NCBI RefSeq assembly: GCF_021538895.1
Contig: NZ_JADDRL010000049.1
Span: 1 to 64,000 of the forward strand
Source: Streptomyces olivochromogenes
GTDB taxonomy: Bacteria; Actinomycetota; Actinomycetes; Streptomycetales; Streptomycetaceae
Direction of reading: 5' to 3'
Length of the DNA: 64,000 nucleotides
The notes under the pieces are model-generated. The model ran no database searches, had not been told where the DNA came from, and was given only the letters and a program-made list of their open reading frames with translations. Position numbers and translations under genes: made by a program. Shown one piece after another: positions 59,406 through 64,000 of this stretch. Each line of letters starts with the position of its first letter. Position 1 is the first letter of the stretch.

Positions 59406-59982
59406 GCCGTCTCTCCATCGGAGCGTTCCGACCGTGACCGTTCACCGTCACGCCGGAGGAACGACCGAGGCAAAGGCGTGCCCACCGCGGAGCGGCGCCT
59501 GCGGCGTCTGATCGGCTGAGGCGGATGTCCGGCTCTCGCCGAGCACTCCACCAGGACGGCACCCACGGCACCGGCGGCGTCACCGGCTCTGTCGGCCCCC
59601 ATGGCACCGACCGTTCCCGACGGCACCGGCCCCACCAGGGGCACCGGGCTGACGGACGGCGCCCATGGCAGCCAACGGCACCGACCGGTGCCTGCGGCTC
59701 CGACGGCACCGACCGTTCCGACGGCACCCGTGGCACCGACGGCGTTCACGGCACCGGCCCACCAACGGCACCGACGGCACCAGCCACCGGCAAAGCCCAC
59801 GGCGTCGGCCAACCGGCGGAGCCCACCGCGGTGTCGGCCCCGCCGAGGCAGCGGTTCCTCGGCCTCTGCCGACGGTGCGGGTGGGTGGGCGAACGCCCCA
59901 GGGACAGCACGCGCACGCAGACGAGTCACCCCAAGTCGACACCAACCCCGGGGCCACGCCCCTGCGAGGTAGAGGTATCCGT
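59406..59982 (+). other. 577-base trpM-trpB gap rich in short degenerate repeats
   Basis: No gene is supported. From about 59555 to 59800 short GGCACCGAC/GACGGCACC-like units recur at irregular 9-18 base spacing. Before that is a mixed stretch. The final ~100 bases contain CTCTGCCGACGGTGCGGGTGGGTG, which would read as C-R-R-C-G-W-V in one frame, but that frame runs deep into trpB. The trpB ribosome site GAGGTAGAGGT ends the gap. It may be a long leader for trpBA. Confidence 0.6.
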
Positions 59983-61275
59983 ATGCCCAGCGAGTTCTTC
60001 ATCCCCGACCCGGAGGGTCACGTCCCCAGCGCCGAGGGCTACTTCGGCGCGTACGGCGGCAAGTTCATCCCGGAGGCCCTCGTCGCCGCCGTGGACGAGG
60101 TCGCCGTCGAGTATGACAAAGCGAAGGCCGACCCCGAGTTCGCCCGCGAGCTCGACGACCTCCTCGTCAACTACACCGGCCGCCCCAGCGCCCTGACGGA
60201 GGTGCCCAGGTTCTCCGAACACGCCGGCGGCGCCCGGGTGTTCCTCAAGCGCGAGGACCTCAACCACACCGGCTCGCACAAGATCAACAACGTGCTCGGC
60301 CAGGCCCTCCTCACCAAGCGGATGGGCAAGACCCGCGTTATTGCGGAGACCGGCGCCGGCCAGCACGGCGTCGCCACCGCCACCGCCTGCGCGCTCTTCG
60401 GCCTCGAATGCACCATCTACATGGGCGAGATCGACACCCAGCGCCAGGCCCTCAACGTCGCCCGCATGCGCATGCTCGGCGCCGAGGTCGTCGCGGTGAA
60501 GTCCGGCAGCCGCACCCTCAAGGACGCCATCAACGAGGCGTTCCGCGACTGGGTCGCCAACGTCGACCACACCCACTACCTGTTCGGGACCGTCGCCGGC
60601 CCCCACCCCTTCCCGGCCATGGTCCGCGACTTCCACCGCGTGATCGGCGTCGAGACCCGCCGCCAGCTCCTGGAGCGCGCCGGCCGCCTCCCCGACGCCG
60701 CGATCGCCTGCGTCGGCGGCGGCTCCAACGCCATCGGCCTCTTCCACGCCTTCATCCCGGACACCGGCGTACGCCTCATCGGCTGCGAACCGGCCGGCCA
60801 CGGCGTCGAGACCGGCGAGCACGCGGCCACCCTGACCGCGGGCGAGCCCGGCATCCTGCACGGCTCCCGGTCCTACGTCCTGCAGGACGAGGAGGGCCAG
60901 ATCACCGAGCCGTACTCGATCTCGGCCGGTTTGGACTACCCGGGCATCGGCCCCGAGCACTCCTACCTCAAGGACAGCGGCCGCGGCGAGTACCGCGCGA
61001 TCACCGACGACGCCGCGATGCAGGCCCTGCTCCTGCTCTCGCGCACCGAGGGCATCATCCCGGCGATCGAGAGCGCCCACGCGCTCGCCGGTGCCCTGGA
61101 GGTCGGCAGGGAGCTGGGCAAGGACGGGCTGATCGTCATCAACCTGTCCGGCCGCGGCGACAAGGACATGGACACGGCCGCCCGCTACTTCGGCCTGTAC
61201 GACAACGGCGTGGACGCCGAGGTGGCCGCCGACGCGGACAGCGACACCGCCGAGATCGAGGGGGACGCCAAGTGA
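59983..61275 (+). CDS. trpB: Tryptophan synthase beta subunit TrpB
   Basis: PLP enzyme that condenses indole with serine. 430 residues starting PSEFFIPDPEGHVPSAEGYFGAYGGKFIPE. The PLP Lys is in LNHTGSHKINN; GGGSNAIG binds the phosphate; ETGAGQHGVATA and CEPAGHGVETGEH are typical. The frame continues upstream, but ATG 59983 is the conserved start with a GAGGT ribosome site. The ~20 C-terminal residues are acidic. Overlaps trpA by 4 bases. Confidence 0.97.
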   Translation: MPSEFFIPDPEGHVPSAEGYFGAYGGKFIPEALVAAVDEVAVEYDKAKADPEFARELDDLLVNYTGRPSALTEVPRFSEHAGGARVFLKREDLNHTGSHKINNVLGQALLTKRMGKTRVIAETGAGQHGVATATACALFGLECTIYMGEIDTQRQALNVARMRMLGAEVVAVKSGSRTLKDAINEAFRDWVANVDHTHYLFGTVAGPHPFPAMVRDFHRVIGVETRRQLLERAGRLPDAAIACVGGGSNAIGLFHAFIPDTGVRLIGCEPAGHGVETGEHAATLTAGEPGILHGSRSYVLQDEEGQITEPYSISAGLDYPGIGPEHSYLKDSGRGEYRAITDDAAMQALLLLSRTEGIIPAIESAHALAGALEVGRELGKDGLIVINLSGRGDKDMDTAARYFGLYDNGVDAEVAADADSDTAEIEGDAK

Positions 61276-62090
61276 GCGGGAACATCAACCTGTTGACCGA
61301 CACCCTCGCGGCCGCGAAGGCCGAGGGCCGGTCCGCGCTCATCGCCTACCTCCCGGCCGGGTTCCCGACCGTGGACGGCGGCATCGAGGCGATCAAGGCC
61401 GCCCTGGACGGTGGCGCGGACGTCGTCGAGGTCGGGCTGCCGCACAGCGACCCGGTCCTCGACGGCCCGGTCATCCAGACCGCCGACGACATCGCCCTGC
61501 GCGGCGGAGTCAAGATCGCGGACGTCATGCGCACGGTCCGCGAGGCGTACGAGGCGACCGGCAGGCCGATCCTCGTCATGACGTACTGGAACCCGATCGA
61601 CCGCTACGGCGTCGAGCGCTTCACCGCCGAGCTCGCCGAGGCCGGCGGCGCGGGCTGCATCCTGCCCGACCTGCCGGTGCAGGAGTCGGCGCTGTGGCGG
61701 GAGCACGCCGAGAAGCACGGGCTCGCGACGGTCTTCGTGGTCGCGCCCAGCAGCAAGGACGAGCGGCTCGCCAAGATCACCGCGGCGGGCAGCGGCTTCG
61801 TCTACGCCGCCTCGCTGATGGGCGTCACCGGCACCCGCGAGTCGGTCGGCGCGCAGGCGCAGGACCTGGTCCGGCGCACCCGGGCGACCGGCACCGACCT
61901 GGCCGTCTGCGTCGGCCTCGGCGTCTCCAACCGTGCCCAGGCCGCCGAGGTGGCCGGCTTCGCCGACGGCGTGATCGTCGGCTCGGCCTTCGTGAAGCGG
62001 ATGCTGGACGCGCCGGACGACGCGGCCGGCGTGGAAGCCGTCCGCGAGCTGGCCGGAGAGCTGGCGAAGGGCGTGCGCGGCCAGGCGTAA
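61272..62090 (+). CDS. trpA: Tryptophan synthase alpha subunit TrpA
   Basis: TIM-barrel subunit of 272 residues that splits indole-3-glycerol phosphate. GTG at 61272 overlaps trpB (GTGA). The catalytic Glu is in VVEVGLPHSDPVLDGP; the catalytic Asp lies in CILPDLPVQES; the phosphate site VGLGVSNRAQA and GSAFVKRM are present. Last gene of the trp block. Confidence 0.96.
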   Translation: MSGNINLLTDTLAAAKAEGRSALIAYLPAGFPTVDGGIEAIKAALDGGADVVEVGLPHSDPVLDGPVIQTADDIALRGGVKIADVMRTVREAYEATGRPILVMTYWNPIDRYGVERFTAELAEAGGAGCILPDLPVQESALWREHAEKHGLATVFVVAPSSKDERLAKITAAGSGFVYAASLMGVTGTRESVGAQAQDLVRRTRATGTDLAVCVGLGVSNRAQAAEVAGFADGVIVGSAFVKRMLDAPDDAAGVEAVRELAGELAKGVRGQA

Positions 62091-62136
62091 CGGCACAGCA
62101 CGGGATCATTCGGTCACTCGAACGAGTGGACCTGGG

Positions 62137-62165
62137 ACCGGGGAGGCGCGCTGCGCCTCCCCGGT
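62137..62165 (+). terminator. Terminator after trpA
   Basis: A perfect 13-bp stem (62137-62149 with 62153-62165) with a 3-base loop, extended by GAACGA (62120-62125) and TCGTTC (62166-62171) on the outside. It ends the trp unit before the DsbA-like gene. Confidence 0.8.
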
Positions 62166-62178
62166 TCGTTCTGGGGGT

Positions 62179-62946
62179 GTGAGCGAGAAGAACCGTGACG
62201 AAAAGCGCACCGCCCGGGAGCGGCTGGCGGTCGAGCGCGAGAAGCAGAAGGCCGCGGAGAGGCGTCGGCGCACGCTGATCGTGGGCGCGAGCGTCATCTG
62301 CGTCCTGGGCCTCGCGGCGGTGATCGGCGTGATCGCCGCGAACGCGGGCAAGGAGAAGAAGAGCGGCTCGGGCCCCGCCGTGGCGCCCTCGGGCGCGCGG
62401 GGCAAGGACAGTCTCGCGATCCCGGTCGGCGCGGACAGCGCCAAGTCGACGCTCACCGTGTGGGAGGACTTCCGCTGTCCGGCCTGCCAGGCCTTCGAGA
62501 CGGCGTACCGCCCGACGCTCCACGAGCTGGCCGACGCCGGCAAGCTCAGAGTGGAGTACCACCTGGTCCGGCTCATCGACGGCAATCTCGGCGGCACCGG
62601 CTCCCTCCGCGCGGCGAACGCCGCGGCCTGCGCCCAGGACGCCGGAAAGTTCCGCGACTTCCACGATGTGCTGTACGCGAACCAGCCCAAGGAGACGGAC
62701 GACGCCTTCGCGGACAATGCCAAGCTGATCGAGCTGGCGGGCAAGGTCCCGGGCCTGGACACCCCGGCCTTCCGCAGCTGTGTCAACGACGGCAAGCACG
62801 ACAGCTGGGTCGACAAGTCCCAGGCGGCCTTCCAGACCGGCGGCTTCAGCAGCACGCCGACGGTGCTGCTGAACGGGAAGGATGTCTACCGGGAGCTGAC
62901 CCCGGCGAAGCTGAAGCAATTGGTCGAGCAGGCCGCCCAGGGGTAA
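62179..62946 (+). CDS. DsbA-like thioredoxin-fold protein, membrane-anchored
   Basis: GTG at 62179 gives 255 residues. A charged helix (1-31) and a membrane segment (about 32-55) precede an extracellular thioredoxin-fold domain with active site C100-P-A-C103 (WEDFRCPACQAFE). The cis-Pro segment GGFSSTPTVLLNGK follows. It is a clear paralogue of the protein at 30061-30900. Upstream of lgt, it may act on exported lipoproteins or other secreted proteins; that is inference. Confidence 0.9.
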   Translation: MSEKNRDEKRTARERLAVEREKQKAAERRRRTLIVGASVICVLGLAAVIGVIAANAGKEKKSGSGPAVAPSGARGKDSLAIPVGADSAKSTLTVWEDFRCPACQAFETAYRPTLHELADAGKLRVEYHLVRLIDGNLGGTGSLRAANAAACAQDAGKFRDFHDVLYANQPKETDDAFADNAKLIELAGKVPGLDTPAFRSCVNDGKHDSWVDKSQAAFQTGGFSSTPTVLLNGKDVYRELTPAKLKQLVEQAAQG

Positions 62947-63028
62947 GTGAATCTCACGTTCCCGTTATGGACCCGTTGCCGGGCTGCTTGCCGTCTGTCC
63001 GGCCCGGCACGGTAGCGTCGACCTTGCC

Positions 63029-64000
63029 ATGGAACTTGCCTACATTCCCAGCCCGTCGCGCGGGGTCCTGCACCTCGGCCCGATTCCGCTGCGCGGCTAC
63101 GCCTTCTGCATCATCATCGGTGTCTTCGTCGCCGTCTGGCTCGGTAACAAGCGCTGGATCGCGCGCGGTGGCCGGGCCGGCACGGTCGCGGACATCGCCG
63201 TCTGGGCCGTGCCCTTCGGCCTGGTCGGCGGCCGGCTCTACCACGTCATCACGGACTACGAGCTGTACTTCAGCGAGGGCCGTGACTGGGTGGACGCCTT
63301 CAAGGTGTGGGAGGGCGGCCTCGGTATCTGGGGCGCGATCGCGCTCGGCGCGGTGGGCGCCTGGATCGGTTGCCGGCGCCGGGGCATCCCGCTGCCCGCG
63401 TACGCCGACGCCATCGCGCCCGGCATCGCCTTCGCGCAGGCCATCGGCCGCTGGGGCAACTGGTTCAACCAGGAGCTGTACGGGCGCGAGACGCACGTTC
63501 CCTGGGCGCTGCACATCACTTCCTCCGAGGGCGGCCGGGTGCCGGGCTACTACCACCCGACCTTCCTCTACGAGTCCCTGTGGTGCGTCGGCGTCGGCTT
63601 CCTGGTGATCTGGGCCGACCGCCGCTTCAAGCTGGGCCACGGCCGGGCGTTCGCCCTGTACGTCGCCGCGTACTGCGTGGGCCGCGGCTGGATCGAGTAC
63701 ATGCGCGTCGACGACGCCCACCACATCCTGGGCCTCCGCCTCAACGACTGGACCGCGATCATCGTGTTCCTGCTCGCGGTGACCTACATCGTGGTGTCGT
63801 CCAAGAAGCGGCCGGGCCGTGAGGCCGTGGTCGAGCCGGGTGCCGCCGACGGCGAGGCGGTGACCGGGGACGGGGACGACATCGCGCCGGAGCCGCAGGA
63901 CGCCACGGACGAGCCCGCGGCCGAAGCCGACACGGCAGCGGACGCGGGATCCGACCCGGAAGCCGACGAGGATGCGGCGGACGCGGCGGACGCCGCCGAG
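63029..64000 (+). CDS. lgt: Prolipoprotein diacylglyceryl transferase Lgt, 3' end outside window
   Basis: Membrane enzyme that moves diacylglycerol from phosphatidylglycerol to the Cys of prolipoproteins. ATG at 63029 follows TAGCGT at 63012-63017, so it is likely leaderless. The frame is open to the right edge (324 codons). Signatures: RGYAFCIIIGV, VGGRLYHVITDYE with the key His, KVWEGGLGIWG, GRWGNWFNQELYG, and GYYHPTFLYESLW. After the last membrane segment (about residue 262) comes an acidic Glu/Asp/Ala-rich tail of 55 or more residues. Functionally paired with lspA at 21355. Confidence 0.95.
   Translation, partial: MELAYIPSPSRGVLHLGPIPLRGYAFCIIIGVFVAVWLGNKRWIARGGRAGTVADIAVWAVPFGLVGGRLYHVITDYELYFSEGRDWVDAFKVWEGGLGIWGAIALGAVGAWIGCRRRGIPLPAYADAIAPGIAFAQAIGRWGNWFNQELYGRETHVPWALHITSSEGGRVPGYYHPTFLYESLWCVGVGFLVIWADRRFKLGHGRAFALYVAAYCVGRGWIEYMRVDDAHHILGLRLNDWTAIIVFLLAVTYIVVSSKKRPGREAVVEPGAADGEAVTGDGDDIAPEPQDATDEPAAEADTAADAGSDPEADEDAADAADAAE

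Noticed and set aside
59186..59929. A minus-strand frame coding Val/Gly/Ala repeats in the trpM-trpB gap
   Set aside because: It reflects the GGTGCCGTC repeats; no ribosome site or domain, and it overlaps trpM.
59525..60196. A plus-strand frame with CRRCGWVGERP that might be a zinc ribbon
   Set aside because: It overlaps trpB by more than 200 bases and most of it is repeat-derived; the Cys motif alone is not enough.

Overview
This is a contiguous stretch of a high-GC actinobacterial chromosome, almost certainly Streptomyces. The signs are strong third-position G/C in every gene, many GTG starts and 4-base ATGA/GTGA stop/start overlaps, promoters whose -10 box lies only 5-10 bases before the start codon, and a gene order (dcw cluster, ftsZ-pgeF-ylmE-sepF-ylmG-divIVA, ileS, lspA-rluD, dnaE, his operon, trpE, trpC-trpM-trpB-trpA, lgt) that I know from Streptomyces. 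No rRNA, tRNA, CRISPR array, insertion sequence, prophage or secondary-metabolite cluster is visible. This is core chromosome.

Region 1 (1-16355, + strand): the division and cell wall cluster. ftsI lacks only the first base of its start codon. murE, murF, mraY, murD, ftsW, murG and ftsQ make and export lipid II and build the divisome. A 278-bp regulatory gap then precedes ftsZ, followed by pgeF (ylmD), ylmE, sepF, ylmG and divIVA, and ends at a perfect 16-bp stem terminator with a T tract. ileS lies on the opposite strand (16454-19597) behind a T-box leader whose sequestrator hairpin covers the ribosome binding site.

Region 2 (20200-45510): a DksA/TraR zinc-finger protein with a very long Lys/Ala-rich tail; lspA, rluD and a GNAT gene in one run; a Na+/H+ antiporter, an SDR, an MscS channel, a dienelactone hydrolase, a secreted SH3-like protein, a Tat-exported PhoD phosphatase, a DsbA-like thioredoxin protein, a membrane protein, a DUF2252 protein, and dnaE (replicative polymerase). 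After these come a NYN-domain protein, an ABC transporter pair, small membrane proteins, a 24-residue basic protein that resembles ribosomal bL37, YbaK, a Lon-N domain protein, a helical-repeat protein and a beta-helix membrane protein.

Region 3 (45600-62165): amino acid biosynthesis. hisD-hisC-hisB-(54-aa membrane protein)-hisH-priA-ridA-hisF form a tightly coupled operon, preceded by six perfect 10-bp tandem repeats. An ArsR-like regulator with a clear double-palindrome operator and an MFS exporter follow. After two minus-strand genes come hisI and trpE, two small membrane genes, a DUF2752 gene, then trpC-trpM-(577-bp repeat-rich gap)-trpB-trpA. There is no trpF; PriA is expected to supply both the HisA and TrpF reactions. 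The window ends with a second DsbA-like protein and lgt, which runs off the right edge.

The most interesting items are the altered GxHH signature of IleRS together with its T-box, the tiny conserved genes (24, 54, 59 and 65 residues), the repeat-rich trpM-trpB gap, a palindromic repeat that appears to form the end of hisC, the ftsZ upstream inverted repeat and the ArsR operator. I did not find a convincing wholly new multi-gene system.
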